Positions 1 to 12,123 of a stretch of 64,000 bases of DNA are shown piece by piece. Position numbers and translations under genes: made by a program. The notes below the pieces were generated by a model, which was given only the letters and a program-made list of their open reading frames with translations, was not told where the DNA came from and did no database searches. The stretch spans positions 298,850 to 362,849 of the forward strand of contig NSJX01000029.1 of assembly GCA_002286715.1 (NCBI GenBank). Direction: 5' to 3'. Origin of the DNA: Dentipellis sp. KUC8613. Taxonomy: Eukaryota > Basidiomycota > Agaricomycetes > Russulales > Hericiaceae. How positions within the stretch are numbered: position 1 is the stretch's first letter; each line of letters begins with the position of its first letter.

Positions 1-333
1 AAAGAACGGTGAACTCACGGTGGAAGAGCCGGTCGAAAGAGAAAAGGTGAAGCAAAGCGAAGCACGAGGGATGGAAGAAGAGGACGGAGAAGAAAACTGG
101 TCGACGCGACTTTTTAAAAGCCATAAAAGACACGATCTCGTGACTTATGCCGTACATGCCCACGTGCCTCCGTCGCGTAGGCGAGCGCGTTTCGCGTTCC
201 CACGGTTGAACCGAACTTGAAGCCTCCATCCCGACGCCCTCCTCGACAACGACAACGACGGCAACGAAGACGACGACAACTCCCGCAAGACCTCAAACAG
301 TAAAGAAGACAATCATCATAAACGACGCTCACG
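1..333. other. 5' flank of kinesin gene
   Basis: No gene is supported here. It probably holds the promoter and 5' leader of the kinesin gene. Around 237-290 there is a short run of imperfect CAACGA/GACGAC repeats just before the start codon. The open frame at 20-220 shows no recognisable protein. Confidence 0.4.
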
Positions 334-3307
334 ATGAGCATGACAAGCAAGCTTGCGAAGGCCGTGCCCTTCACGCCAAAGCGGCCCCACTCGTCTTCAG
401 GAAACACCTCAGACGACGGCCGCCCCAAATCCCGCCTCGCGACGCCCGGAAGTGCACTTAGCTCTGTCAAGAAATATAAATCGGCACTCTCTTCTGAGGC
501 GCGATCGCGGACGACTTCGAAAGTCAAGCCGCCTCCGTTGCCATCTGTCCCAGGAACGCCCACACGACCAAAGACACCAGGCACACCAACGCGCCGGGGG
601 TACGAGAGCCCTATTCACGACAATAGGAGTGAGATGGATGTGAGCAGGGTGGATCCGGAGGAGGTGCTCGTCGATTTTCAGAATGTTGGGGATGTATCAG
701 GAGATGTGGATGAAGCGATGCTGAGAGCATTAAACCAAGGGAAAGAAGATAAAGTTCTCGTTTCTATTCGGTAAGATTTCTCTCAAACCTAAGTGGACTG
801 CTCCGCCTGGGGGTCTTGTTTCTGTTTTGTTGAGATGTATGCTGACTCGTTTCGCAGGATACGGCCCACTGACTCACATATGGCATGGGAAATGCCTCCA
901 TCGCAGACCAAAACGATCAAGCTTCAACCCCACCATCACAAGAACTCAGGAACAGCGCCGCCGGAATTCAATTTTGACGAAATACTGACGGGCTCAGACA
1001 ACAAGCCGGTATACAATGCGGTGGCTCGCAACCATGTATGTGCCGCCATGGACGGTTATAACTCCGTCATTTTTGCCTACGGCCAGACAGCCAGCGGAAA
1101 GACATTTACTCTTGTACGGCGTCGTTTTACTCTTTCGCGCTTGACCTAGCTAAATGACACTCGCTAGTCTGGAGATGAAGACCAACCTGGTATCATCCCT
1201 CGCGCGATGAAGGATGTCTTCGCTTACATTCGACGAACACCTTCACGAGAATACCTCCTGCGATGCTCCTACCTCGAGATCTACAACGAAACAATCCACG
1301 ACCTGCTGGCGCCACCCTCCTCCAGCGTATCTACGCCTGTACAAATCCAAGGCAGTGGCGCGAATGTTTGGCTCGCCCCTTTGCGCGAGGAAGTCGTCAC
1401 GAGCCTGAAAGGCGTACGTGAGGTCCTGGAGCGTGGCTGGGGCAACCGGCGCACCGCGAGCACTGACTGGAATGAGCGCAGTAGTCGTAGTCACAGTGTG
1501 TTCCGGTTGGTCATCGAGAGCCGGGAGCGTGGTGAAGAGCCAAGAGAGAGCGGGCGGCAGACACCTGGGATGCGCCCGCCGACGCCTGGCGGTCCGCGGT
1601 TGCAGTCGATTGGAGGGCGGAGTGTGCAGACGTCGGTGCTGAGCTTGATCGATCTTGCGGGCTCAGAGAAGGCAACTTCGGACAAGGAAAGGACACGGGA
1701 AGGGAAGTATATCAATACGAGGTATGTTGCTATTACTCGAAGTACATGTATAAGTTTCATATCGTTTGCAGTCTCCTGACCCTCGGAAGCGTCATTGGAA
1801 AATTGGCTGAGAATGCCATGAAGAACAAAACGTCAGTGCTATTCTATTAGTTTGTTGATGTCGCTCATGGTTTTGGAACGACAGTGACCACGTACCTTTC
1901 CGAGATTCAAAGCTCACGCGCATGCTCCAGCCTTCACTATCGGGCAATGCACGGATCTCCGTGATTTGCACGATTAACCCTGACATTAACGCGATCCCAG
2001 AGTCGATGAGCACCTTGCTCTTTGCACAGAGGATCAAGAAAGTGCAGGTAAGCTGGGCTTCTCCCTCGTTTAGTCGTGCAAATAGACTGATCCTGTTCTT
2101 GTAGCTCAATGCCAAGAAGAAGGAGATCGTGGACACGGATGCCCTTCTCGAGCGGTACAGGCAGGAGATTGAAGAGCTCAAGAAGCGGCTTGCCGAGAAA
2201 GAGAAAGAGGCTGAGGCACCGGTGAAGTCGCGTCGACTGTCTGCCCGCGAGGTACGATTGTCCTTCAGTTGTGACGTTCAGCGCTGACCTTTTGTGCAGC
2301 AACTCGACGAGTCGAAGGCGATGAAGGACTTGAACTCTCGCATCCGACAATTGTCAAACTTGATTTTGACCAGCCAAACGGTTGACATAAACAAGGGTGA
2401 CGAGTCACGGCCGAGTAGTCCCATGAAGATCGACTTTGACATGTCTCCGTACCAGGTAAGGCTTTATGATACCTTCATCTTGTCATGTCATTCATGCTGC
2501 ACAGCTTCAACAAGAGCTCCTTTCCGCTCGGCGAGAGATTGAAACACAAGCCACCCAAATTTTGTCTCTTGAAGCCGCATTACTTTCGCGACCGGAATTG
2601 CCTCCCGACGCTCCTGAGAGCGAGAAGGACAAGCTGCTCGCGGAACAGACAAAGACGATCCGGGAGCTCGAGATAGTCGTCCGCGGATATGAAGAGAACC
2701 TTGGAGAGCCTCTACGTGCCGTGCGGGAAGACGTTGAGAAAGAATGGATCGCGAAAGTCGAGCATGAGGTGCGGGTGCGACAGGAGAAAGAGGCCTGGGC
2801 CGCGGAGCTAGTGCGCCAATTGGACAAGGAGAAGAAGGTGACGGCTCTCTGTCGCGCGGCGGCGCTTGCGGCGGTGATGCTGATTCTCGCCCTTGTGGTT
2901 CATCTCCGCAGATGCGCATCCAGCTAGAGGAGGAGCGCCGCGCACTCGCGGCGTTTGTCATGAAGTTCGACTCGCTCACCTCCGGCCTCAGCACTGGCCC
3001 TGGAATTCCAGCGTCTTCATTTCACATGCCGACACCAGGAGGCGCCGCCGCGGCATTTGCGGAGCGCCAACGCAATCGCGTTGCCGCGGCGAGCAGCCTG
3101 CCCGTTGTAGAGGAGACAGAGTCCCCTGTGCTCAATCGCTTGAAGGTCGAGCCCAGTCTTCTGGAGGAAAAGTGGGATGGAATGGACGAGGAGAGTTTCG
3201 AGATTGTGGAGAGGATGCAGGGATCGCCCATCGTCCCTAAGCGGGCTGGGCTGAGCAGGCGCCCAGAGAGCCCGCTACGAGGTGGAAAGGAAAATTTGCC
3301 TCTATGA
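334..3307 (+). CDS. Kinesin motor protein, kinesin-7-like (Kip2/Tea2/CENP-E type)
   Basis: Microtubule plus-end motor, read as nine exons (334-770, 858-1113, 1168-1721, 1772-1831, 1885-2047, 2105-2251, 2300-2455, 2505-2837, 2912-3307) giving 833 residues. The head starts near residue 145 with VSIRIRP, then the P-loop GQTASGKT, switch I NERSSRSHSVF, switch II LIDLAGSE, then YINTSLLTLG and DSKLTRML. Coiled-coil-like stretches follow (LLERYRQEIEELKKRL and a long Glu/Arg-rich segment). The roughly 140-residue N-terminal extension is basic and Ser/Thr-Pro rich, with Cdk-type sites (TPKR, TPTR). The tail ends in GGKENLPL, a KEN-box. A long basic head extension is typical of Kip2/Tea2 kinesin-7 motors; the subfamily is inferred, the kinesin call is certain. 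Confidence 0.93.
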
Positions 3308-4141
3308 TGAGTCGTATGTATCGGTGAGCACTAATTGCTGTCTGTATGCTTTCGAAGCAATCTGCCGTGTATCCTTTCTTCGCTTTCGACGTTGATTATT
3401 GTAGTGCGACCCAATATACCATTATTCCGATTCCCAGTCAGGATTCATTGTCCCACGGCGCTAATGAAGGTTGCAACTTCTCCCGAACGAGCATGTTGAC
3501 TGGAAGATGGGTATTGTCAAGCCACTGGGACATCCACGTTACTCCGCCGGCAGGCCATCAACCACAGATGTTGCGACAGATACGCGAAGAGAAAGCTATG
3601 TCCATGTTGATATCATGATAGTCAGGAGACTGCGCGGGGCCGACGGTTTAACCATGATACTAATACCCTAGGCTTGAGCTTCTACTCTACTTGGTTGGTT
3701 TAGTTCTCTTTTGTGAGCGAAGCATTGACGGCCCTGGTGCCACATGCGCCACGTAATGCTAGGTCCGCGCGCCACTTGCCCGCAAACAGCAGAATTGACA
3801 TCGCATATGCTTTGCATAGTCAGTCAGGTGGGAGCCTCTTGTTCTCCCGTGTCGAATTATGGTCAGACGTTGACTAGAACCCATGTTGATTACTCCGTCT
3901 GCAGTCGCATCAGGCACAGCTGCATCGGTTCTTGATGTCCCCGAGGCAGGGCAAGAGATTCGCGAACAATGTCCCGCCGGCATCCTGCCAAACACGTAAG
4001 GTGTTCGGATTCAACTTCACTGCGCACCCTGGCGTGTCCATAAATACCTTTACCCAGGCGACATATCTCGTCTGAACTTCGAGCGGTTGGCTTGGTGACA
4101 TCCCCTCTCACAGTTCTCCCTCACTATCGTCGATTCTCCAA
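3308..4141. other. Intergenic: kinesin 3' end and ligase-1 promoter
   Basis: No coding sequence supported. An AT-rich CATAAATAC stretch near 4040, about 100 bp before the ligase start, may be its TATA element. Nothing else was seen. Confidence 0.35.
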
Positions 4142-6788
4142 ATGTCTTGGACTCCGAAACGTTCGTTGTCTGAAGGTGATTGTCTAACCCTGGCTTGCCC
4201 AAGCTATCTGATCTCATTCCCCGCTCGTCTCGCTTCACAGTGGAAGCTCTTCTCTGCGCCCCCGGCCAGCTCCTGGAGCTCGAAACTCGGCTGGTTGACG
4301 GCCGTCTCCAACGAGTGTACAAGAATCTCCCGCCGTCGATCCGCGAGCTCTGGCTCGCGCTGGCTCGGCGGTACGACGAGCAGACGTACCTGGTGTTCGA
4401 GGACCAGCGTCTCAGTTACAGAGAAACGCTAGAGCAATCAGTGCTAGCAGCCGCAGTGTTCTCTCAGAATTACGCGGTGCGGAAGGGCGGCAAGGTCGGA
4501 ATCTGCTCGCGCAACTATCCCTGCTTCATCGTGGCCTTCTGGGCTTGTCACCTTCTAGGCGCAGTCCCGGTTCTAGTGAACGCGTAAGTGATTTCCCAGC
4601 TATTTTGTGCTATCACGATAACGGAAATCATGTAGGTGGTTGCCCGCGAAAGCCATCGAACATTGCCTTGTCAAGACGCATTGCAAACTCGTCTTGTTAG
4701 ACGCAGCCAGTGCAACGTCGCTCGAAGACCGAGTCGACAGCATTGTGCTGCAAACTGGTGCCACTGGATTTTTGGTCTGGGAGCACCAGGAAGACAAAGG
4801 TCAGTGGAAGGGAATGCGGTTGTGGAGCGAGGCGCTCCGTACCTTCGGAGGCGATAGGCGTCGCATTTTGGAAGAAGATCCGAAGATCATGCCAGAAGAC
4901 GACGCCACCATTATGTTTACGTCCGGAACGTGAGCCCGAGCGTTGTCCGTCAGCAGTGGCGGGTCGGCTGACAAAATTTCAGGACGGGCTTGCCAAAGGG
5001 AGTCCTGAGCACGCAGCGCATGTATCTGACGAATCTGTTCAACGTACGTGTCTTCCGGTAGTCAGGGTTCGCCTGCTGACGACTAGCGACAGGTTCTCGC
5101 TCCTGTGAGACGTGCCATCTTGCGCCGCGGCGAGAATATACCGCAGCCTGTCTCGACGCCCAATGGCGCAGAACAGACGGGCATCCTCATATCTGTGCCT
5201 CTGTTTCACGTTACCGGTATGATCGGTATGACGGTAAATGTACTTTGTATCTCACCGAGAGCCGGTCTGACCACAGAGTAGCTGCTTGGAACTTATGCTG
5301 GGTCGAAGTTGGTCTTGATGCGAAAGTGGAACCCTGAAGAAGGTGAGTGTTATCCACAGTTGAGACCGAATAATACGTATCTCATATCCACATCTCAGGA
5401 GCAAGGTACGCACCGCGGGTCCCTTGGACTGCGGTCCACCGCTGAAACAATGCTACTCTAGACTGATCAAAGCAGAGAAAGTTACGTTGGCTGGAGGGTA
5501 ACACTTTCATGTACTCTTTCGTATTCTTCCGCTGACAAAACTGTGACCTTGCAGAGTTCCGTCCATGGCCTCAGATTTGATTGAAAGCTCCGCCGTTGGC
5601 TATCCCTTGACTGGCATGCTTTTTGGAGGGGCACCTCCACCTGACTGGCTTGCTAGGGGTTTCCGAAAGGCGTTCCCGAACGCGGTGATGTGAGCTTGCT
5701 GTTGCTATGGGCTACAGAAGGCGGCCTGATCATTTTTTGAAGATCACAGGGGTACGGTCTTACGGAGAACAATGGTGGCGCGACGGGTATCTCGAGCGAG
5801 GATTATCTTTTGCGGCCAACGAGCGCGTAAGTCTTCATCGTGAATTACCTACCGTGAAATGCTTACTCGTGGTCTCCAGAGGATTGCCAGCCCCGGTCGT
5901 CGATATCAAAATAATGAAAGATGAAGTACCTGTCCCCGTTGGGAAGCTAGGGGAGATATGGATGTAAGAGTTTCTTTTTCTGACTTCCGCAGAGCAATGC
6001 TGAATTCTATAGACGAGGCCCGAACGTAATGAAGGGGTATTACGACGAGCCTGGTGAGTATCTCACGGTCTGTCGCATTCAAACTAGTGGCCTAACCTGA
6101 GTTCAGCTGCGACGGCTGAAACCGTTACCAAGGACGGTTGGTTGAGAACGGGGGATGTAGGGTGCGTCGATAAGGGGGGCTTCCTGTACGTACGAGATCG
6201 AAGTGAGTGCCACAGATGTTGCGAGTCTCGGCCAACGTGCTGAATTTATGTCACAGTCAAGGACCTCATTATCAGGGGAGGAGAGAATATTGTGAGGCAC
6301 TTCAATGACGTGTCAGTGTATGACTGATGTTCCGGTGCTAGGATTGTGTCTCTGTCGAGAATGCCCTGTCAGCGGACAGTCGGCTCCTGGAAGTGGCTGC
6401 AGTTGGCGTTCCCGACCGTAGGCTGGGAGAGCTTGTCGCAGTCGTAGCCACCATAAAGCCGAAGTACCAAGGCCATATCGAGGAACATGAGGTCATCGAG
6501 GTAGCCCGGAAAAAGTACGTCGCACTATTTCTAATTTGTGCTAATTTTGAACTTGATTTCTATAGTCTTCCGAAGTTTGCCGTTCCCGTCATGGTGATTT
6601 TCCGCCGTCGGCCCCTTCGTAAGTTCGCCTATATGATAACATAGCACCTCCTCATAAATGTTTCCTCAGCTCGTAATCCTGCAGGCAAGATCCTGAAGAG
6701 CGAGCTACGACCACTGGCGAGAACTGAGTGGGAGAAGCGCACGAAACATAATGAAGCGCGCGTTGCACTAGTTCAGGCGAAGCTTTGA
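4142..6788 (+). CDS. AMP-forming acyl/aryl-CoA ligase 1, predicted peroxisomal
   Basis: Class I adenylate-forming enzyme: activates a carboxylic acid as acyl-AMP and passes it to CoA. Seventeen exons sum to 1797 nt (598 residues), the first only 34 nt (4142-4175). All core motifs are present: TSGTTGLPKG (split by an intron at 4930-4982), GYGLTE near 5750, GWLRTGDVG near 6140, YVRDR then IKDLIIRGGENI, and NPAGKILK with the catalytic lysine near 6685. The C-terminus AKL is an acceptable PTS1 peroxisome signal. A 7-nt exon (5399-5405) is needed to keep the frame. The start is fixed by the tandem copy, which begins with a matching 34-nt exon. The substrate is unknown; 4-coumarate-like aromatics or fatty acids are possible. 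Confidence 0.9.
5399..5405 (+). other. 7-nt microexon in ligase 1
   Basis: GAGCAAG lies between two 56-nt introns (5343-5398 and 5406-5461). Including it yields EEGARLIKAEK in frame, matching the second ligase, which has the same 7 bases at 8434-8440. Confidence 0.8.
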
Positions 6789-7182
6789 CGCTTGCCGGTC
6801 GCGTCATGGCTTTTCACGACTTCATCGAACACTCTAACATCTGTTGTACTACAATAATCCTGACAGGCCCAAACCTCCTAATATACGTTTAAGCGAATCA
6901 GTACACGTTTTCGACTGACCTCGGCATGCTTACTCCCACACCGCATCTAAGAAATCATGGGATGATGCATCCAGGTCAAGTGAGGGTTCGTTTGTCTCAC
7001 GAGCCACGAGACTATGCTTCGTGATATTTCAACCTTCACACTCAGCAATAGCCGCACTTCCAAGAAACACCCTCCTATTCGTGGGACTTGAACCTTTTCA
7101 GGATAAAAAGCAACATGCCGACCAACAGAAGTGATACGCCGCTGCCCTCGCTCAGCTACTTCCCTCGAGAGCTCTGCTGGAG
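6789..7182. other. Intergenic between the two ligases
   Basis: About 390 bp with no coding sequence. It includes the promoter of ligase 2, with an AT-rich GATAAAAAG element at 7102-7110, about 75 bp before its start. Confidence 0.4.
7102..7110 (+). promoter_or_regulatory. Putative TATA element of ligase 2
   Basis: GATAAAAAG about 75 bp before the ATG at 7183, a spacing shared by several promoters in this window. Confidence 0.35.
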
Positions 7183-9821
7183 ATGTTGTGGATTCCTAAG
7201 AGGTCGATCGATGAAGGTGAGTCTCGATGACGACGTTCAGACGGTCTTGGCTAATCTCGACCCAGTGAATGCAATCATATGTGGGCCCGGTCAGATGCAC
7301 GAGATGGAAACGCGCCTCATCGATGGCCGTCTTCAACGGGTGTATAAGAACCTGGCACCCACACTGCGTCAATTTTGGACCTCTGTCGCCGAACGATGCA
7401 GCCAACGCACATACATCGTATTCGAACAACAACGCCTTTCTTATCAGGAAGCGTTTGAGCGATCTGTTCACATCGCGGCGGTCTTCTACAAGACTTATGG
7501 AGTTCGGAAAGGTGACCGAGTTGTGATCTGCTCTCGGAACTATCCCAACTACATTCTTGCCTTCTGGGCTTGTCACTTACTCGGCGCTGTCTGTGTACTC
7601 GTGAATGCGTGCGTTTGTCGCTCGTCTCTGTTCATTTTTACTCAAAAATGCTCGCAACAGGTGGCTGCCTTTGAAGCCTTTGGAGCATTGCTTCGTTGTT
7701 AGTCAAAGCAAACTCGTGATCATGGACTCTACATGCGCGACGTTACTGGAGCACCACACGGAGAAGATTGCAAGTCAAGCGGGGACCGTGGCGTTCCTCG
7801 TCTGGGAACATCAGGAAGGCAAGGGGCAATGGGAAGGGATGCAACTGTGGTCCGACATCCTTTCGGCCTTCGATGGCGACGTGGGATTCGTCTTGACCAA
7901 TGAGTTCGACATCCTTCCCGAAGACAATGCGACCATTTTGTTCACGTCAGGAACGTCAGTATATGTATGGCTTCTTATCCGTAATCACGGCGACATACCA
8001 TTACTTGCAGAACGGGTTTACCAAAGGGAGTGCTGAGTACCCAGCGCATGTTCCTGACAAATGTCTTCAGTGTGAGTGCGCGTCATGCAATCGGCCAGTC
8101 ACGATTCTCTAACACAAAACCGTAGATTCTAGTACCGGTGATACGAGTCGCTCTTCGTCGCGGGGAAGATCTTCCTGCCTCGCCTGTAAACACTCAATCT
8201 GATGCCGCCCAGAGTGGTATACTCGTGCCTACGCCGCTGTTCCATGCCACAGGCTGTACTGCTCTAATGGTCTGTAGTAACTCTCTTGCATCTTCTCATT
8301 ACAGTGACCCCGATTTGACAGATGATTGGGACCTACACTGGTTCGAAGGTCGTCCTCATGCGCAGATGGATCCCTGTTGAAGGTGAATTAGATTCAATTT
8401 CATTACTACACGACGCTCACTGCAGATCTTCAGGAGCAAGGTTTGCGTGCGATGCATGGTCTTGTCAGTATCGACTGATGCTGTCAATTTAGGCTTTTGA
8501 AACAGGAGAACATTAGAATTACCGGAGGGTATGAACTATGCTTTCCAAGCACTTTATTGACTTAGAACACTCTTCAGTGTTCCATCGATGGCCTCCGATC
8601 TTCTAGAGAGCTCTGCCGTCGGCCATCCTCTTGCTTCTCTATTCTTCGGAGGGGCTCCTCCCCCCGATTGGCTCGCTAGAGACTTCCGGGCGGCATTCCC
8701 AACTGCAATTCTGTCAGTTTTTCCTCCCTATTCAATCGAAGATGTAATTCATTAGCAATCGTAAACATAAGGTCACAAGGATATGGCCTTACAGAAACAA
8801 ACGCAGCAGTGGTAGGAAACGCCGGCGAAGACTACTTGACCAGGCCAACAAGCGCGTAGGCTCTGTTCATTCATTTGTTTCGCCTGAGATGTGAAAATTT
8901 GTCTTTGACAGAGGGTTAGCAGCGCCCGTCACTGACTTCTTGATCATGCGGGACGATATCGTCGCCCCCGTCGGTGAGCTTGGGGAAATATGGGTGTAAG
9001 TCGTGTCCTAGCTTTCGCGTCCTCAAATATTGATACTTTATAGGCGAGGGCCGAACGTCATGAAGGAGTACTACCGTGATCCTGGTACGCATAGTAGGAG
9101 CACTTCGGTCGAGACTCTCTAACGCCTCAGGTAGCCGCGACCGCTAAAGCACTAACTCCGGACGGATGGTTCAAGACGGGAGATGTGGGGCTGATTGACC
9201 ACGAAGGTTTCTTATATGTCCGTGATCGAAGTACTAGGATCCACCTTCCACTTGGCTTTCTCTTGCTGATCTTCACATCCCAGTCAAGGATATGATCATC
9301 CGAGGAGGAGAGAACATTGTCAGCTATGCATCTTTTCTTCTCGATGCGATAGGATTGACATACTTTCTAACAGGACTGCATCTCTGTCGAGAACGCCGTG
9401 TTGGCGGACAGCCGGTTGCACGAGGTTGCTGCAGTCGGGGTACCAGATCGTCGGCTAGGCGAGTTGGTTGCTGTAGTCGCTTCCGTCAAGTCCAGATATC
9501 GAGGCCAAGTCCAAGAGCGAGAGGTCATAGACATCGCGCGGAAGACGTATGTCTCGATGTGATCTAAGAACTCATAGACTGACGATTTCATGTAGGCTCC
9601 CTAAATTTGCCGTCCCTGTAATGATCGTCTTACAGGATAGCCCGCTTCGTAAGTATTCTGCACCTATCATCCGATTGAAATAGTGACTGTCCCTCGACAC
9701 AGCCCGCAATCCTGCCGGAAAAACATTGAAGAACGAACTTCGACCACTGGCGAAAGTTGAATGGGAGCAACGACACTCAGCATCATTGGGATCCAGTTCG
9801 GACTCACAGGCGAAGCTTTGA
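7183..9821 (+). CDS. AMP-forming acyl/aryl-CoA ligase 2, predicted peroxisomal (tandem paralogue)
   Basis: Second copy of the same ligase. It starts MLWIPKRSIDEV against MSWTPKRSLSEV in copy 1 and has the same 34-nt first exon (7183-7216). Splicing restores TSGTTGLPKG across an intron near 7955-8010, then GYGLTE near 8780, GWFKTGDVG near 9170, VRDR then IKDMIIRGGENI near 9290, and NPAGKTLK with the catalytic lysine near 9715. It ends QAKL, so the PTS1 is kept. Intron positions match copy 1 throughout, including the 7-nt exon at 8434-8440. No frame break was seen, so it appears functional. The copies diverge moderately across the N-domain, pointing to an old duplication. Confidence 0.88.
8434..8440 (+). 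other. 7-nt microexon in ligase 2
   Basis: GAGCAAG between introns 8383-8433 and 8441-8492. The alternative acceptor eight bases upstream would create a stop, so the 7-nt exon is the only joining that keeps the protein aligned with copy 1. Confidence 0.8.
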
Positions 9822-9983
9822 CGGAGATGTCCAATCGCATAAGCACCTGTCTTTCATCAATGCATATAGGGTGTCCGTATCCATAAAAGAGAAGGAGAAT
9901 CTTCGTGATGCCTGAAAACAACGTCCAAGGGTCCATGCAAGTAATTGCGCACTATGAAAAACAAATGTGCTCAATCGTTCCTT

Positions 9984-12123
9984 TCACAGCCCAGCAGCAG
10001 TTCGTAACTTCGTGTAAATGGGTGTGCCGACGCCGGAAATCTGACATGATCAGGGTGAGATAACAACATTGCTTCGTGAGTGCTATCAAGCCTTACCGCA
10101 TCCCATCCTTGAGTGGTGTTAAAGCCTTCGCTGTTGCAACCGGGATTGGCGCCTTCGAAATGTCAGTCATATCCCACAGGATCGATGTTGGCGGCGTGAC
10201 ACTTACCAGTGACAATGTCAGTGAACGCGTCCTTGTTAGCATAGATAAATGGGTTCAAGAAGCCAAGAGGGCTCTTTCCAGCCGAAATAAGCTCCGCATT
10301 CAGTAGTGCGAAGATACTTGCAACAATGGGCGTTGAAGCACTGGTTCCAGTACCGGTCTGTGACTCCCCTGCTACGATCTCTACAAAATCTGCTCTGGCT
10401 GCGAGGTCAGGGATCGCGCGATTGGATGTGTTAAAACGCCCAGTAGAGTAGTCGGTAGGGAGTGTCTTCAAGAAAGCAGAGACGTCTGCAGCCTGATAGG
10501 CAGGGACAGGGACGTAGCCGGAAAAGCCACTTCCAGATGAATTCCAGGCGACCTCGGGGCCTTGTGAAACCGTACCGCCAACAGCTGTCACGCTAGGATG
10601 TCGATTCATGAGAAGTCTCCAATGTGGTAATTGTGCGAGTCAGGACGTACTAAGGGCAAGTTGCCGGAAATTCCACCTGGAACTCGTGGCACAGTGTCGG
10701 ATCTTCTCCTCCATCGACGCCGTAATCCCCGGATGCGGTGAGAACAGAGATACCACGAGCTGCAAGCTGCGCAAACCCGCTGCAAATTGAACTGTGCCAT
10801 CTCGCAATGAATATCCAAACAATGCCATGTTAAAGCGAGACTTACGAAGCAGTGGCCTCGTCAATAAAGCTCTCAGGCAAGCCGTAGCTCATGCTGAGCA
10901 CTTGGGGAGGGTTTGTGTCGTTGAGCAACCCATTGACAATTGCTGGCAATTGGGAGAAAAAGCCGTCGCCATCATCATCACCCACGGCCACGAAAACGAC
11001 GGGAACGGTTGGACCAATGATACCGACACTCCACTGTGTATCCAGATTCTTAATTACAGGGACTATTCATCAGTATGAAGGAAGTTGAGTCGTTGTGACG
11101 ACGACTCACGGCTTCCACACCCGGGTCACTTTGATTGTTCACTCCACCTGCAACCGACTCGGAGGTAAATGTTGTACTATCCGGGACATCTGGACGATAT
11201 TTCTCCAAGAACGCCTGGTCAATTGGTTGAGGAAGGCAGTAGTCGTTGTCAAAAGATTGACGCTGACCTTCAAATCTGCCGCACCAGCCGACTGATCAGT
11301 AAATCCAGCGATACCCAGGCGGCTGTCAGATTGAGACGGAACATCCGTAGGAATGCTATAGAGCTCCAGAGCGCAGGCTGGAGTAAAGGACGTCGCGCAA
11401 GAATCTAGAAGAGCTCTCGCAGTATTGCCATTGGCACGAGACGATGACACGAGCAAACCCTGCGACGAAACAGACGTCGAGGGAAACCTATGATTGCCCG
11501 ATCATTCAGACAGAAACATATAGATTGTATTTTATTACGTACTGCGTTGTAGGGTATGCCACGTTGACGTGAGGCTTCAGGTCGGCAGGAATGGAATAAG
11601 AGAGCGTCCGGATGGTCGTGGATCCCGTCTTCTGGTTCGTAAATTTCGAGTAGCTGGCATCGAGCAGCGAGTTCGCCTGCTTGACAGTGAGATTCACACT
11701 CCGCACGTCTCCCGCAGGCGAAAACGCCTGAGAGGTGAGATTGTGGGATGCCAGCCAGTCGTTCACTGCCGAAACGCTTTCCGATGATGGCACTACGAGA
11801 TCTTCGACCTTTAGGAAGTGTGAACGGGAGTGGATAGTAAAAAAATATCCGCTACGCACTTCTTCTTTGGACAAATGTTGGCCATACTCTGCATTTCCGG
11901 GCGTGCTTACGGCGTACACTTTCTGCTCGAGACCAGAAAGATCGCTCTGCACTAGCGCCAGCTTGAGGCTGATCACATGATCGTCGGGAGCAGCGCCACT
12001 GTTCACGAAGCCACTCGGCGGAGCGTCACGGCGATGCAAAACGTGCATCGACCTCGCACGGTGGGGCGACGCGCTCGCTCCTGAGAGCAAGGCTGCCAGA
12101 ACGAGCCCAAAGTTGACCATCAT
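9984..12123 (-). CDS. Secreted sedolisin-family (S53) serine-carboxyl peptidase, copy 1
   Basis: Acid-active secreted endo- or tripeptidyl-peptidase of the grifolisin/aorsin type. It starts MMVNFGLVLAALLSGASA, a signal peptide; an equally good ATG lies 3 bp inside. A pro-kumamolisin propeptide follows (SMHVLHRRDAPPSGFV to roughly 11540), then the catalytic domain. Glu and Asp of the triad are in DPGVEA and, after an intron, NLDTQ, four residues apart as in the family. The oxyanion Asp is in ASGDYGVDGG near 10720. The nucleophile is in GTGTSASTP (Ser codon 10340-10342). The C-terminal calcium-site region (DAFTDIVTG, GWDA then ISGVGTP) is present. Several short introns interrupt the gene; the last exon ends at 9984. 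All catalytic residues are intact. Confidence 0.9.
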
